From: Halomonas sp. CH40
GTDB lineage: Bacteria; Pseudomonadota; Gammaproteobacteria; Pseudomonadales; Halomonadaceae
Assembly: GCA_041875495.1 (NCBI GenBank)
Contig: CP112982.1
Coordinates: forward strand, 1,922,001 to 1,986,000
Direction: 5' to 3'
DNA: 64,000 bases
In this document: positions 54,596-64,000 of the stretch, in pieces
Layout of the letters: the number at the start of each line of letters is the position of its first letter
How positions within the stretch are numbered: the first letter of the stretch is position 1
Notes under the pieces: generated by a model
Seen by the model: only the letters and a program-made list of their open reading frames with translations
Told to the model about the DNA's origin: nothing
The model's database searches: none
Position numbers and translations under genes: made by a program

Positions 54596-57299
54596 CGGTT
54601 CCTGCTGCCTCCTCGCCGTTGGCCTGTGGGGTGTCTTCATCTTCCAGCAATACTGCGTCAAGCTCAGTGTCTTCCGGCTCGTCAACACGCACGGTTTTTA
54701 CCAGTTTTTCTTCCTTGCCAAGACGAATCAGCATCACGCCCTGGGTATTACGGGAAGTGGTCGAGACCTCTTCGACCCGGGTGCGCACCAGAGTGCCACG
54801 GTCAGTGATCAGCATCATTTCGTCGCTGTCATACACCTGCATACCGGCAACCATCTGGCCGTTGCGTGCGCTGGTCTGCATGGCGATAACGCCCTGGCCA
54901 CCGCGCCCGCGCAGCGGGAATTCTTCCAGCCGGGTACGCTTGCCAAAACCGTTTTCGCTGGCGGTCAGGATATAGATCTGACCATCCGGCTGGGTGGCTT
55001 GTGGGGTTTCCAGCGATACCGCCGCATCCGCTTCACCATCCGGCTCCGCGTCCAGCTCAGCATCAATCTGCTGACTCTTGGGAATGATCAGGCTGATAAC
55101 TTCCGCATCACCGGTCAGGCGCATACCGCGCACGCCTCGGGCGGTACGCCCCATGGCGCGCACATTGCCTTCTTCGAAGCGGATGGCCTTGCCGTTGGAA
55201 GACAGCAGCATGGCATGATCATCACCTGAGGTAATCGCCGCCCCGATCAGGCGATCATTTTCTTCAATATCAATCGCGATAAGGCCGACGCTACGCGGCC
55301 GCGAGAACTGCTCAAGGCTGGTACGTTTTACTGTGCCCTTGGCCGTAGCGAAGAAAATATAGTGGCTCGGGTCATAGTCACTGACCGGCAAGATGGTGCT
55401 GATCTGCTCGCCTTCATCCAGGGGCAGCAGGTTGACCAGAGGCTTGCCGCGCGAGCCACGGCTGGCCACCGGCATTTCGTATACTTTCAGCCAGTACACC
55501 TTGCCACGGTTGGAGAACAGCAGGATGGTGTCGTGGGTTGAAGCGACCAGCAGATGCTCAATGACGTCTTCATCTTTCATCGAGGTGGCCGACTTGCCGC
55601 GCCCGCCGCGGCGCTGGGCCTGGTAATCAGACAGCGGCTGGGTCTTGGCATAGCCGGAGCGCGACACCGTGACCACCATATCCTCTTCAGCAATCAGGTC
55701 GGCCATGGAAAGATCCAGATGGCTTGCCTGAATCTCGGTGCGCCTATCGTTGCCAAACTGATCACGCACGGCATGCAGTTCTTCGCAGATCACTTCCATC
55801 AGGCGATCTGGCGAGGCCAGGATGGTGGTCAGCTCGGCGATTTTTTCCAGAATCGCGAGGTATTCGTTAAGCAGCTTCTCGGTTTCAAGGCCGGTCAGGC
55901 GATGCAGACGCAGCTCAAGAATCGCCTGGGCCTGGGCAGGCGACAAGCGATAGTCGGTGGCCGACGGGTTCAAGCCAAAGCCTTCTTCCAGCTCTTCAGG
56001 CTTGCAGGACGTAGCGCCTGCCCGTTCGAGCATCTCGGTCACCTGGCCTGGCTGCCAGCTGCGCGCCAGCAGCTTTTCCTTGGCTTCTGCGGCGTTGGGT
56101 GACGCCTTGATCAGCTCGATGACCTCATCAATATTGGAGATAGCCACCGTCAGGCCTTCAAGAATATGGCCACGTTCCCGGGCTTTCTTGAGTTCAAACA
56201 GGGTGCGTCGAGTAACCACTTCGCGACGGTGGCGAATGAAGGCTTCAAGCAGCTGTTTCAGGTTCAGCGTTTTGGGCTGGCCGTTCTCCAGCGCCACTAT
56301 GTTGATGCCGAACACATTCTGCAGCTGGGTTTGCGCAAAAAGGTTGTTGACCACCACTTCGCCAGACTCACCGCGCTTGATCTCGATGACTACGCGCAAG
56401 CCGTCTTTATCGGATTCATCACGCAGCTCGGCAATGCCTTCAATGCGCTTTTCCTTGACCAGCTCAGCAATTTTCTCGATCAGCCGCGCCTTGTTTACCT
56501 GGTACGGCAGCTCGGTAATGATGATGTGGTCACGGCCGGTTTTATCGTCGTGCTCAATGGTGTGGCAGGCGCGCACATAGATGCGCCCACGCCCGGTACG
56601 ATACGCTTCCAGAATGCCCGCACGGCCATTGATGATACCCGCTGTCGGGAAATCAGGCCCGGGAACGTATTCCATCAGGTCATCCACCGTGAGGGTGTAA
56701 TCGTCAATCAACGCCAGGCAGGCATCGATGACCTCACGCATGTTATGCGGCGGAATATTGGTCGCCATCCCGACGGCAATCCCGGAGGAGCCGTTGATCA
56801 GCAGGTTGGGCACCTTGGTGGGCAGAACATCCGGGATGCGCTCTGTGCCATCGTAGTTATCGACCCAGTCAACGGTTTCCTTTTCCAGGTCCGCCAGCAG
56901 TTCATGCGCGAGGCGCGACATGCGCACCTCGGTGTAACGCATGGCGGCGGCGCTATCACCGTCGATGGAACCAAAGTTGCCCTGGCCGTCGACCAGTACG
57001 TGGCGCATGGAGAAATGCTGCGCCATACGCACTATCGTGTCGTAGACGGCGCTGTCACCGTGCGGGTGATACTTACCAATCACATCACCCACGACACGCG
57101 CTGATTTCTTGTACGGTTTGTTCCAGTCATTACCCAGTTCATGCATGGCAAACAGTACGCGCCGATGCACTGGCTTCAGGCCGTCGCGCACGTCTGGCAG
57201 CGCGCGGCCGATAATGACACTCATCGCATAGTCGAGGTACGACTGCTTGAGCTCGTCTTCAATATTGACGGGCAAGATTTCTCTGGCGATGTCACCCAT
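54579..57299 (-). CDS. gyrA: DNA gyrase subunit A
   Basis: Breakage-rejoining subunit of gyrase, which supercoils DNA with GyrB. 906 aa. Catalytic Tyr122 ([11 protein letters not shown]). The quinolone-resistance region [10 protein letters not shown] keeps Ser83 and Asp87, both sensitive-type residues, in E. coli numbering. GyrA box QRRGGRG is present; six-bladed C-terminal DNA-wrapping domain and an acidic tail ([19 protein letters not shown]). First gene of gyrA-serC-pheA-tyrA/aroA-cmk-rpsA. Confidence 0.97.
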   Translation of the reverse strand: MGDIAREILPVNIEDELKQSYLDYAMSVIIGRALPDVRDGLKPVHRRVLFAMHELGNDWNKPYKKSARVVGDVIGKYHPHGDSAVYDTIVRMAQHFSMRHVLVDGQGNFGSIDGDSAAAMRYTEVRMSRLAHELLADLEKETVDWVDNYDGTERIPDVLPTKVPNLLINGSSGIAVGMATNIPPHNMREVIDACLALIDDYTLTVDDLMEYVPGPDFPTAGIINGRAGILEAYRTGRGRIYVRACHTIEHDDKTGRDHIIITELPYQVNKARLIEKIAELVKEKRIEGIAELRDESDKDGLRVVIEIKRGESGEVVVNNLFAQTQLQNVFGINIVALENGQPKTLNLKQLLEAFIRHRREVVTRRTLFELKKARERGHILEGLTVAISNIDEVIELIKASPNAAEAKEKLLARSWQPGQVTEMLERAGATSCKPEELEEGFGLNPSATDYRLSPAQAQAILELRLHRLTGLETEKLLNEYLAILEKIAELTTILASPDRLMEVICEELHAVRDQFGNDRRTEIQASHLDLSMADLIAEEDMVVTVSRSGYAKTQPLSDYQAQRRGGRGKSATSMKDEDVIEHLLVASTHDTILLFSNRGKVYWLKVYEMPVASRGSRGKPLVNLLPLDEGEQISTILPVSDYDPSHYIFFATAKGTVKRTSLEQFSRPRSVGLIAIDIEENDRLIGAAITSGDDHAMLLSSNGKAIRFEEGNVRAMGRTARGVRGMRLTGDAEVISLIIPKSQQIDAELDAEPDGEADAAVSLETPQATQPDGQIYILTASENGFGKRTRLEEFPLRGRGGQGVIAMQTSARNGQMVAGMQVYDSDEMMLITDRGTLVRTRVEEVSTTSRNTQGVMLIRLGKEEKLVKTVRVDEPEDTELDAVLLEDEDTPQANGEEAAGTDDTSL

Positions 57300-57350
57300 G
57301 AAAGTCAGATCCTTTGCACTGCTTTGGCGCTGCGATAGTTGAAAGCGCTG

Positions 57351-57384
57351 AAAAAAACCACCTTACTTAACGTTACAAGGTGGT
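57351..57384 (-). terminator. Intrinsic terminator of the thioesterase gene, upstream of gyrA
   Basis: Minus strand: ACCACCTT, 12-nt loop, AAGGTGGT followed by TTTTTTT. It isolates gyrA transcription from the thioesterase gene. Confidence 0.87.
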
Positions 57385-57453
57385 GCGCAAATACCGCTAC
57401 ATCATACCACTGCAGAAGCAGCAAGGGCAGTCAGTGACATCGCTAGGCTGTGA

Positions 57454-57891
57454 TCAGGCGCTAAAGTCTGATTTATCCAGGGTCAGCGCCTCCAACGCCT
57501 CACGCACCTGGCCTTCAATGGGCGCGGCTTTGTTGGCATTTATATCCAGCAGCACAAAGGTCAGATCCGCCTGGGCAACCAAAGCGCTATCGCGGCGCCG
57601 AATCACCTGGTGATGACAAACGGCGCTGCGCTCCCCCACGCTGATAATCCCGGTCAGCACTACCAGATCATCACCCTCCAACGCCGCCTTGCAGTAATCA
57701 ATATTCAGGTTGACCACCACAAAGGCTTTGCCTACCCGCCGCAGTTCTTTAATCAAGGCGGGATGATCATCAAAGAATCCCCAGCGGCCCTCTTCCATAA
57801 ATTCAAGGTAGCGGGCGTTGTTGACATGACCATAGCCGTCAAGGTGATAGCCGCGAACCCGTAAAGCGTGGCGTGAAAGTTTGTCGGACAT
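57454..57891 (-). CDS. Hotdog-fold acyl-CoA thioesterase (YbgC/4HBT-like)
   Basis: 145-aa hotdog-fold protein of the 4-hydroxybenzoyl-CoA thioesterase family. N-terminal motif HLDGYGHVNNARYLEFMEEGR has the active-site Asp and the conserved HVNN. Acts on short or branched acyl-CoA; substrate not clear. ATG at 57891 preceded by AGGAG; the 14-codon upstream extension is dropped. Ends in its own terminator before gyrA. Confidence 0.85.
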   Translation of the reverse strand: MSDKLSRHALRVRGYHLDGYGHVNNARYLEFMEEGRWGFFDDHPALIKELRRVGKAFVVVNLNIDYCKAALEGDDLVVLTGIISVGERSAVCHHQVIRRRDSALVAQADLTFVLLDINANKAAPIEGQVREALEALTLDKSDFSA

Positions 57892-58073
57892 TTTAATCTC
57901 CTGGTCTTGGCTTGTTGAAAAGTGAACCATCACTACAAATCAAACACATGTTTGAAAACCATGCAATCCTCGCATTGCATAACAGACTTTTACAACAGAC
58001 GTTCGTGAATCGCGCTGGCAGGCAGGCGCTGCTTTCGCCATAATGAGCCACTTTTCATTTGGGTACAGGCGTC

Positions 58074-59018
58074 ATGTGGTTTAAAAACCTGCTGTTATAC
58101 CGTCTTCACGGCGACCAGGAGCTTTCACAAGAAGCGCTGGAAGAAGCGCTACAAGCGCACAAATCCACGCCGCTGGGCAATGCTGATGCCCGCAGACTGG
58201 GCTGGACGGCGCCCGCAGGACGCACTGGCCACGGTCAGTTGCTGCATGAAATGCAGGGCCAACGGTTGATTAGCGCCTTACGCCAGGAACGCCTGCTGCC
58301 CGCCTCGGTGGTCAAGGAAGAAGTGGATGAACAGGTCGCAGAAATTGAAGCGGCCGAGGGGCGCAAGGTATCTCGCAAGGAAAAGACCGCCTTGAAAGAG
58401 CAGGTGACCGAAACCCTGCTGCCCCAGGCCTTTGTGCGCAGCCAGAAGGTGGATGTCTGGTGGGACACTCGCCATCAGTTGATTGGCGTCAATGTCAGTT
58501 CACGCACAAAGGCGGAAGATATTCTGGATCTGCTGCGCGAAACCCTGGGCAGCCTGAAAGTCACGCCACTGGCGGCCAAAACCTTGCCGCTGCGCGCCAT
58601 GACCACTTGGCTGAACGATGCCAGCACCCGCCCCAACGATATGCAGCTGGGCGATCAGGTTGAGCTCAAAGCCAAGGGTGATGACAGCGTACTGCGCGCG
58701 CGCCAGGTAGACCTGGATAGCGACGAGATCCAACAGCTGCTGGCCAGTGACCGTCAGGCCAGCAAGCTGGCGTTAAGCATCGAAGGACGACTAAGCTTTG
58801 TCTTACATGAAGATTTGGCGCTTAAAGGTCTGCGTTTCAGCGATGCCTTGATTGAAGAGGCCGATAATGCCGATGACGCTGACGATGCGCTTGTTCGCCT
58901 GGAAACAGATTTTATCCTGATGGCGCAGGCACTGGCCGAAGATACCAAACGCTTGCTGGCATGGCTGGATGGCGAAGCAACAGCGTCACCTCTTGAGACA
59001 TCACCTCTCAAGGGATAA
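58074..59018 (+). CDS. rdgC: Recombination-associated protein RdgC
   Basis: Ring-shaped DNA-binding protein that restrains RecA. 314 aa from ATG 58074 (MWFKNLLLYRL, the family N-terminus). Conserved features: GRTGHGQLLHEM, LLPASVVKEEVDEQV, RKVSRKEKTALKEQV, QKVDVWWDTRHQLIGVN. C-terminal extension is slightly longer than in E. coli (303 aa). Confidence 0.95.
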   Translation: MWFKNLLLYRLHGDQELSQEALEEALQAHKSTPLGNADARRLGWTAPAGRTGHGQLLHEMQGQRLISALRQERLLPASVVKEEVDEQVAEIEAAEGRKVSRKEKTALKEQVTETLLPQAFVRSQKVDVWWDTRHQLIGVNVSSRTKAEDILDLLRETLGSLKVTPLAAKTLPLRAMTTWLNDASTRPNDMQLGDQVELKAKGDDSVLRARQVDLDSDEIQQLLASDRQASKLALSIEGRLSFVLHEDLALKGLRFSDALIEEADNADDADDALVRLETDFILMAQALAEDTKRLLAWLDGEATASPLETSPLKG

Positions 59019-59058
59019 ACACGGTGCCACCGACTGAAGGGAGCGTTTTACGGATCGC

Positions 59059-60276
59059 ATGACTGATTTCAAACCAACATCCAATACAACATCAAATATG
59101 ACAACAGGCACGGTCGATCATATCAGTCAGGCGGAAGACCCCTGGGCAGATATTCGTCCCTATATGGATCACGAAGTGGCTGATGTGCTGACGCGTCTTT
59201 CCCGTGATAGCGAACTGCTCAACGCCCTGACCCGCTTTCGCCTGCCGCGCTTGGCCCGCTGGGCGCCGCCGCTGGCGCGGGCACTGGCCAGTCATGCGGT
59301 ACGTCGCGAAGTAAAGGACGTCTCGACTGTCTACGACTTCCAGATGCGGATTGCCCATTACATGGAGCGCATGATCCGCACCACCACCGACAGCTTCGAG
59401 GTATCGGGGCTGGATAAGCTTGATAGCAACAGCGCCTATCTGTTTATCGGCAACCATAGGGATATTTCACTCGACCCGGCCTTCGTCAACTACGCCCTCT
59501 ACTTGGCAGGCCGCGATACCGTGCGCATTGCGATTGGCGACAATCTGCTTAAAAAGCCCTATGTCACCGACCTGATGCGCTTGAACAAGAGCTTTATCGT
59601 GCCGCGTAGCGCACGGGGCAAGCGCGCCATGCTGGCGGCTTATCAACAGCTTTCGGCCTATATTCGCCACTCGATCACTGAAGACCAGCATTCCATCTGG
59701 ATGGCCCAGCGCGAAGGACGTGCCAAAAATGGCATTGACCGCACCGAGCCTGCGATTATCAAGATGCTGACTATGGCGCGCCGCAATGCCGAGCGCCAGG
59801 TGGCGTTTGGCGATGCGATTGCCGAGCTGAAGCTGGTGCCCGTATCGATCAGCTATGAGTACGACCCCTGCGACCTGCAGAAAGCCCAGGAGCTCCACGA
59901 CGTTGATCACCAGGGCAGCTACGCCAAGAGCGAGTTTGAGGATATCCAGTCGATTGTTGCCGGCATTACCGGCCATAAAGGCCGGGTGCAGCTACGCTTT
60001 GGTACGCCTATCGGTACCGACATGGCCACCCCTGACGAAGTGGCAGCGGAAATTGATCGTCAGGTCATTGGTGGATATCGGCTGTTTTCAAGCCATTACC
60101 TGGCACTCGACACCTTGGGCGATGCCCCTGAACTGGTGGCCCGCAAGGCGATTACCCGCCAGGATAAAGAGCGTTTCCAGGCGCGCCTGGCCGAGGTACC
60201 GGAACATCTCAGGCCTTACTGGCTGGCGCAGTACGCCAACCCGGTCAAACATAAAGCAGGGCGCCTGATGGGATAA
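59059..60276 (+). CDS. PlsC-type glycerol acyltransferase
   Basis: 405-aa acyltransferase with a PlsC domain (about 125-330). The catalytic motif reads NHRDISLDP (His133, Asp139), i.e. five residues between His and Asp, where the classical motif has four; relatives reading HRDIVLD exist. Substrate-binding FIVPRS and VPVSISYE follow, plus a long C-terminal part with no membrane span. Probably a 1-acylglycerol-3-phosphate or glycerol-3-phosphate acyltransferase, but the acceptor is not certain. The start has only a weak ribosome site. Confidence 0.85.
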   Translation: MTDFKPTSNTTSNMTTGTVDHISQAEDPWADIRPYMDHEVADVLTRLSRDSELLNALTRFRLPRLARWAPPLARALASHAVRREVKDVSTVYDFQMRIAHYMERMIRTTTDSFEVSGLDKLDSNSAYLFIGNHRDISLDPAFVNYALYLAGRDTVRIAIGDNLLKKPYVTDLMRLNKSFIVPRSARGKRAMLAAYQQLSAYIRHSITEDQHSIWMAQREGRAKNGIDRTEPAIIKMLTMARRNAERQVAFGDAIAELKLVPVSISYEYDPCDLQKAQELHDVDHQGSYAKSEFEDIQSIVAGITGHKGRVQLRFGTPIGTDMATPDEVAAEIDRQVIGGYRLFSSHYLALDTLGDAPELVARKAITRQDKERFQARLAEVPEHLRPYWLAQYANPVKHKAGRLMG

Positions 60277-60411
60277 GCCCTATTGAGACGCGCAAGATTG
60301 CTCGCCGTTAGCTGGCGTTTAGATGCCCTGAAAAGTAAAAAATGCTATTGTCGCGCTTATTATCACTGCGCTTTGCGGCACTACAGGCCAGGCCAAACAA
60401 GGAGACCTACC

Positions 60412-60693
60412 ATGTCTGCTTCAGAAATCCAGAAAACGCGTATCATCAACGAACTGCAAGGGTTTATCCGCAAACTGCTCCAGGACCCGAAGATCCTCGA
60501 ACAGTCGCTGGAGGTAGCACGCAAGGAATTTGCCAATGGCAACTCTCAGGATGTCATGGCGCGTATCGCCAATGAAATTTCTGACACCACCAGTGTGCAT
60601 ATTCCTGAAGACCCCGCCGAGCATTCAGAAGCCGACAAGCTGTTTCTGGCGCTGTTACGCGAAGTCATCATGGAAGAGCAGGCCCTTTACTAG
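60412..60693 (+). CDS. Small soluble protein of unknown function
   Basis: 93-aa protein that I do not recognise. All-helical, charged; a N-terminal helix (KTRIINELQGFIRKLLQDPK), a middle VARKEFANGNSQDVMARIANEI, and a C-terminal helix ADKLFLALLREVIMEEQ. ATG 60412 sits after AAGGAGACCTACC; a 43-codon longer frame would start inside the plsC-like gene's downstream region without support. Own terminator follows, and metG begins about 100 nt on. Confidence 0.72.
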   Translation: MSASEIQKTRIINELQGFIRKLLQDPKILEQSLEVARKEFANGNSQDVMARIANEISDTTSVHIPEDPAEHSEADKLFLALLREVIMEEQALY

Positions 60694-60722
60694 CCCTGTT
60701 ACTGACTGCTTTTACACTGGTT

Positions 60723-60759
60723 CCCGGCGAAGCATCGGCCTGCTTCGCCGGGTTTATTT
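60723..60759 (+). terminator. Intrinsic terminator before metG
   Basis: CCCGGCGAAGCA and TGCTTCGCCGGG, a perfect 12-bp stem with a 6-nt loop, followed by TTTATTTC. It ends the transcript of the small gene and separates it from metG. Confidence 0.93.
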
Positions 60760-60790
60760 CAGCCTGATTTCAACAGAAGTGTCTTAACCT

Positions 60791-62827
60791 ATGTCACATA
60801 CTGCCACGCGCAATATTCTGGTCACCAGCGCCCTGCCCTACGCCAACGGCGATATTCACCTTGGTCACTTATTGGAATATATCCAGACGGACATCTGGGT
60901 GCGTTTTCAGAAAAGCCGTGGCCAGGCGTGCTACTACGTTTGCGCTGACGATGCCCACGGCACCGCCATCATGTTGCGCGCCGAGCAGGAAGGCATCACT
61001 TCCGAAGCGCTGATCGAACGGGTTTCCCGCGATCATCAGGCCGACTTTGCCCGCTTTGGCGTTAGTTTTGATAATTACCATTCCACCCACTCTGTAGAAA
61101 ACCGCTATTTCAGCGAGCTGATCTACACCCGCCTGCGCGATAAAGGCCATATTGCCACCCGCGATATTGAGCAGATGTTTGACCCACTTAAAGGCCTGTT
61201 TCTGGCGGACCGCTTTATCAAAGGCACCTGCCCGAAATGCCACGCTGAGGATCAATACGGCGATAACTGCGAAAAGTGCGGTGCCACCTACACCCCAGCG
61301 GAGTTGATCAACCCGGTTTCAGCGATTTCCGGCGCCACGCCGGAAGTGCGCAGTTCCACCCACTACTTCTTTAAGCTGCCGGATTTTGCTGAGTTCCTGC
61401 AGCAGTGGATCAATGACGGCCATGTCCAGCCGCAGATTCGCAACAAGCTGATGGAGTGGTTCGAGTCCGGCTTCAACGAGTGGGATATCTCCCGCGACGC
61501 GCCCTATTTCGGCTTTGAGATTCCTGACGCGCCAGGTAAATATTTCTACGTCTGGCTGGATGCTCCGATTGGCTATCTGGCCAGCTTCAAGCACCTGTGC
61601 GAACGCGAAGGGATTGATTTCGATGCCTTCTGGCAGCCCGGCTCTGACGCTGAGGTCTACCACTTCATCGGTAAGGATATCGTCTACTTCCACGCGCTGT
61701 TCTGGCCCGCCATGCTCCACGGGGCTGATTTCCGCACCCCAACGGCGGTTAACTGCCACGGTTTTGTGACCGTCGACGGCGCCAAGATGTCGAAATCCCG
61801 CGGCACCTTCATCAAGGCAGCCACCTACGCGGATTTCCTCAACCCGGAATACCTGCGCTATTACTTTGCCGCCAAGCTGACTTCCAAGGTCGATGACCTG
61901 GATCTTAACCTGGATGATTTCGCTGCTCGGGTGAACAGCGATCTGGTGGGCAAGGTAGTCAATATTGCCAGCCGCTGCGCCGGGTTTGTGAAAAAGTTGG
62001 GGGATAGCCAGCTCTCGGCAAACTGCGCCGAGCCGCAGATGCTGGCGCGCTTTATTGCCGCCGGTGATGAGATTGCTGACGATTACGAAGCCCGTGAGTT
62101 CAGCCGCGCCATGCGCCGGATCATGGAGCTGGCCGACGAAGCCAACACCTACATCGCCGATGCCGAACCCTGGGTGTTGGCCAAGCAGGAAGGCCGCGAG
62201 CAGGAGGTGCTGGATATCTGCTCTGTCGGCATTAACCTGTTCCGCCAGCTGATGGTCTACCTTGCCCCTGTGGTGCCCGCCATGGCCGAACAGGCGCAAG
62301 TGTTCCTGAACCTTGAAACACTCGATTGGCACAGCCGCCACGCCACCCTGCTGGGCCATACCATCAACAAGTTCAAACCGCTGATGACCCGCGTCGAGCG
62401 TGACCGGATTGATGCCATGATTGAAGCCTCAAAGGAAGATCTTGTGGAAGAACAGAAACTCAAGGATGCCGTAAAAGGCCCGCTGGCCGATGACCCGATT
62501 GCCGAAGAAATCAGCTTTGATGACTTTATCAAGGTCGACCTGCGCATTGCCCGGATTGCCAAGGCCCAGTATGTGGAAGGCGCGGACAAGCTGTTGCAGC
62601 TGACCCTGGATCTGGGCGGCGAAACCCGCAATGTGTTCTCCGGCATTCGTAGCGCCTATGCGCCGGAAGCCCTGGAAGGCCGCCTGACCGTGATGGTCGC
62701 CAATCTGGCGCCGCGCAAGATGCGCTTTGGCATGTCAGAAGGCATGGTACTGGCCTCGGCCAATGATGAGGGCATCTACCTGCTATCGCCGGATACCGGC
62801 GCCGAACCCGGCCAGCGGGTAACATAA
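60791..62827 (+). CDS. metG: Methionyl-tRNA synthetase
   Basis: Charges initiator and elongator tRNA-Met. 678 aa, long form. HLGH (23-26), zinc knuckle region with CPKC and CEKC (about 144-163), KMSKS (about 334-338), anticodon-binding helices. The C-terminal tRNA-bind (Trbp111) domain (about 575-678) shows [24 protein letters not shown] and [12 protein letters not shown]. The N-terminal class I fold is complete. Confidence 0.97.
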   Translation: MSHTATRNILVTSALPYANGDIHLGHLLEYIQTDIWVRFQKSRGQACYYVCADDAHGTAIMLRAEQEGITSEALIERVSRDHQADFARFGVSFDNYHSTHSVENRYFSELIYTRLRDKGHIATRDIEQMFDPLKGLFLADRFIKGTCPKCHAEDQYGDNCEKCGATYTPAELINPVSAISGATPEVRSSTHYFFKLPDFAEFLQQWINDGHVQPQIRNKLMEWFESGFNEWDISRDAPYFGFEIPDAPGKYFYVWLDAPIGYLASFKHLCEREGIDFDAFWQPGSDAEVYHFIGKDIVYFHALFWPAMLHGADFRTPTAVNCHGFVTVDGAKMSKSRGTFIKAATYADFLNPEYLRYYFAAKLTSKVDDLDLNLDDFAARVNSDLVGKVVNIASRCAGFVKKLGDSQLSANCAEPQMLARFIAAGDEIADDYEAREFSRAMRRIMELADEANTYIADAEPWVLAKQEGREQEVLDICSVGINLFRQLMVYLAPVVPAMAEQAQVFLNLETLDWHSRHATLLGHTINKFKPLMTRVERDRIDAMIEASKEDLVEEQKLKDAVKGPLADDPIAEEISFDDFIKVDLRIARIAKAQYVEGADKLLQLTLDLGGETRNVFSGIRSAYAPEALEGRLTVMVANLAPRKMRFGMSEGMVLASANDEGIYLLSPDTGAEPGQRVT

Positions 62828-62947
62828 TCACAGCAACGCCAGGGTTCATGGGTGTTATTTCCAAACCCTGGCATTCAGAAGGCAGGGAGGGAGCCTTGGC
62901 CTTTGTAGATACTACATCGGCTCATTTTTCCATCAGGTTACCCTTAT

Positions 62948-64000
62948 ATGCAACTACACACTCCACGCTCGTTGCGCCTGCGTTTTCTTGCTGCTCTAGG
63001 TGGCCTGCTGGTGCTTGCCTTATTCGCACTGGCTGGCGTCAGCACATGGTTGATCTTTCCTGCGCTGCAGGCAGAAGAGCGCGCCCTGATGGAGCGGGAA
63101 CTGGATCGTATCGAACGCAGCTTCGAACTTGACCAGCGCCAACTGCATGCCCATGTAAGAGACTGGGCGCACTGGGATGATACCTATGAATTTATGCAAG
63201 GTGACTACCCGCGTTACAAAGAGGCCAACTTCAGCCAGGAAATGTTTGAAGACATGCGCTATCAGATAATGGCGTTTTTCACGCCTTCTGGTGACGTTTA
63301 TTTTCTGGCAGGGATCAACCCATCAAACGGTCGTTATGCGACCTGCGACGCCCCCACTGAAGGCTGCGCCTGGATGGAGCCTTGGGTGCGGAGCATGCAG
63401 ACAGCTATTAATAATCAGCAGGCCAAAACAAAAGCCATCTACGTCCACCAGCAACCGGGGCTGGTTTCCGCCAACCCCATTCTGCGCACCGACGAGACCG
63501 GGCCGCAAAGCGGCTGGCTATTCAAGCTGAGACTGATGGATGAGGCGTGGTTAAGTTTTATGGAGGAGTATACCGGCCTGCCGATATCGCTCAGCCTTGC
63601 CAGTAACCCTGACACAGCGACTGACAGCGACGCGTCCCGAGATCATTTCAGTTTTAATGGCAACCGCGCCTACGCCGAGCGTGATTTTCCTACCTACGAC
63701 GCCCCCGATACCCCTGTATTGAGAGCCGGTATAGAGCTTAACCGCACCAGCTACCTGACCAGCTTGAAGACCTTTCGCTATGTGCTGCTATGGACGGCTT
63801 GCCTGATGATAGCCGTCATCGGCCTGGTGCTCTTACTGCTTGAGAAGATTATCCTCAAGCCGCTGCGCCTGTTGACCTACTTCACCCAGCAGACCGATAT
63901 GAGCGAAGCGGATATTCAGGGGCTTACCCGGCGTAATGATGAAATTGGCGTTTTATCCCGCACCTTTCAGCAACAGTTTACCCGTCAGCAGGAGCTCAAC
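62948..64000 (+). CDS. CHASE4/HAMP membrane sensor (5' part; runs off the window)
   Basis: 351 codons are visible and still open at the window edge. N-terminal membrane span (about 12-35), a periplasmic CHASE4-type domain (about 55-225; DWAHWDDTYEFMQGD, NFSQEMFEDMR), second membrane span (about 277-297) and the start of a HAMP domain (KPLRLLTYFTQQT). CHASE4 receptors usually continue into GGDEF/EAL or kinase modules; which is unknown because the gene is cut. Starts about 120 nt after metG. Confidence 0.8.
   Translation, partial: MQLHTPRSLRLRFLAALGGLLVLALFALAGVSTWLIFPALQAEERALMERELDRIERSFELDQRQLHAHVRDWAHWDDTYEFMQGDYPRYKEANFSQEMFEDMRYQIMAFFTPSGDVYFLAGINPSNGRYATCDAPTEGCAWMEPWVRSMQTAINNQQAKTKAIYVHQQPGLVSANPILRTDETGPQSGWLFKLRLMDEAWLSFMEEYTGLPISLSLASNPDTATDSDASRDHFSFNGNRAYAERDFPTYDAPDTPVLRAGIELNRTSYLTSLKTFRYVLLWTACLMIAVIGLVLLLLEKIILKPLRLLTYFTQQTDMSEADIQGLTRRNDEIGVLSRTFQQQFTRQQELN

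Noticed and set aside
56166..57104. A 312-codon frame opposite gyrA
   Set aside because: gyrA is unequivocal (Tyr122, GyrA box); the opposite frame is caused by codon bias.
61319..62359. A 346-codon frame opposite metG
   Set aside because: metG has all synthetase motifs; nothing recognisable on this strand.
1..64000. Search for CRISPR arrays, tRNA/rRNA genes, insertion sequences, integrases and att sites
   Set aside because: I saw no regularly spaced direct repeats, tRNA-like cloverleaf, transposase, integrase or duplicated ends.

Overview
The window is a gene-dense stretch of about 55-58% GC chromosome from a gammaproteobacterium. It most likely comes from a halophilic or marine member of the Halomonadaceae or a close relative. 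Four things point there: the gyrA-serC-pheA-tyrA/aroA-cmk-rpsA supraoperon with a fused TyrA-AroA; an MvaT-type silencer in place of classical H-NS; the tig-clpP-clpX-lon-hupB-ppiD block; and a complete OsmF/YehZYXW-type betaine ABC transporter. This is inferred from gene content and order, since no rRNA is present. I found no tRNA, rRNA, CRISPR array, insertion sequence, integrase or phage gene.

Layout. 1-1584 (+): the end of an MCE/Mla-type lipid transport operon (MlaD-like protein and PqiC-like lipoprotein). 1759-7081 (-): a branched-chain 2-oxoacid dehydrogenase operon (E1 alpha, E1 beta, E2) whose fourth gene, 12 nt downstream, is a Hanks-type Ser/Thr protein kinase with a large unrecognised C-terminal region. 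7216-11107 (-): betaine-type ABC transporter, preceded by a 67-nt imperfect palindrome. 11248-14369 (-): cysS and glnS; then ppiB and lpxH (+). 15907-24604 (-): ppiD, hupB, lon, clpX, clpP, tig, the proteostasis cluster. 24850-29819: small or accessory genes (membrane protein, flavodoxin, DUF2788, aldo/keto reductase, DUF3422, an unrecognised membrane protein and a possibly frameshifted small gene). 30077-33520 (+): a three-gene signalling operon (periplasmic molybdopterin-binding-like protein, histidine kinase, LuxR-type response regulator). 33551-34372 (-): inositol monophosphatase family gene.

34412-39607 (-) is a type IV pilus minor pilin region of visibly lower GC. It holds pilA, a second pilin, fimT, pilV, a short pilW and an 852-aa PilX-like protein; no pilY1 is seen. 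The pilus motor and assembly genes pilB, pilC and pilD follow on the opposite strand (39801-43692), then coaE, yacG and a probable Tus-family replication-terminus protein. 45502-46722 (-) holds an unknown gene and mvaT. An 800-nt AT-rich gene-free gap separates mvaT from rpsA. 47557-57299 (-) is the supraoperon. 57454-64000 holds a thioesterase, rdgC, a PlsC-type acyltransferase, a small unknown gene, metG and the 5' part of a CHASE4/HAMP sensor that runs off the end.

The most interesting candidates are: the BCKDH operon with a built-in Hanks-type kinase; the oversized PilX in a compositionally distinct island lacking pilY1; the molybdopterin-like/HK/RR operon; the Tus-like protein; and several unexplained repeat or palindrome elements (11139-11205, 18330-18380, 45962-45989, 46751-46776 and the mvaT-rpsA gap).
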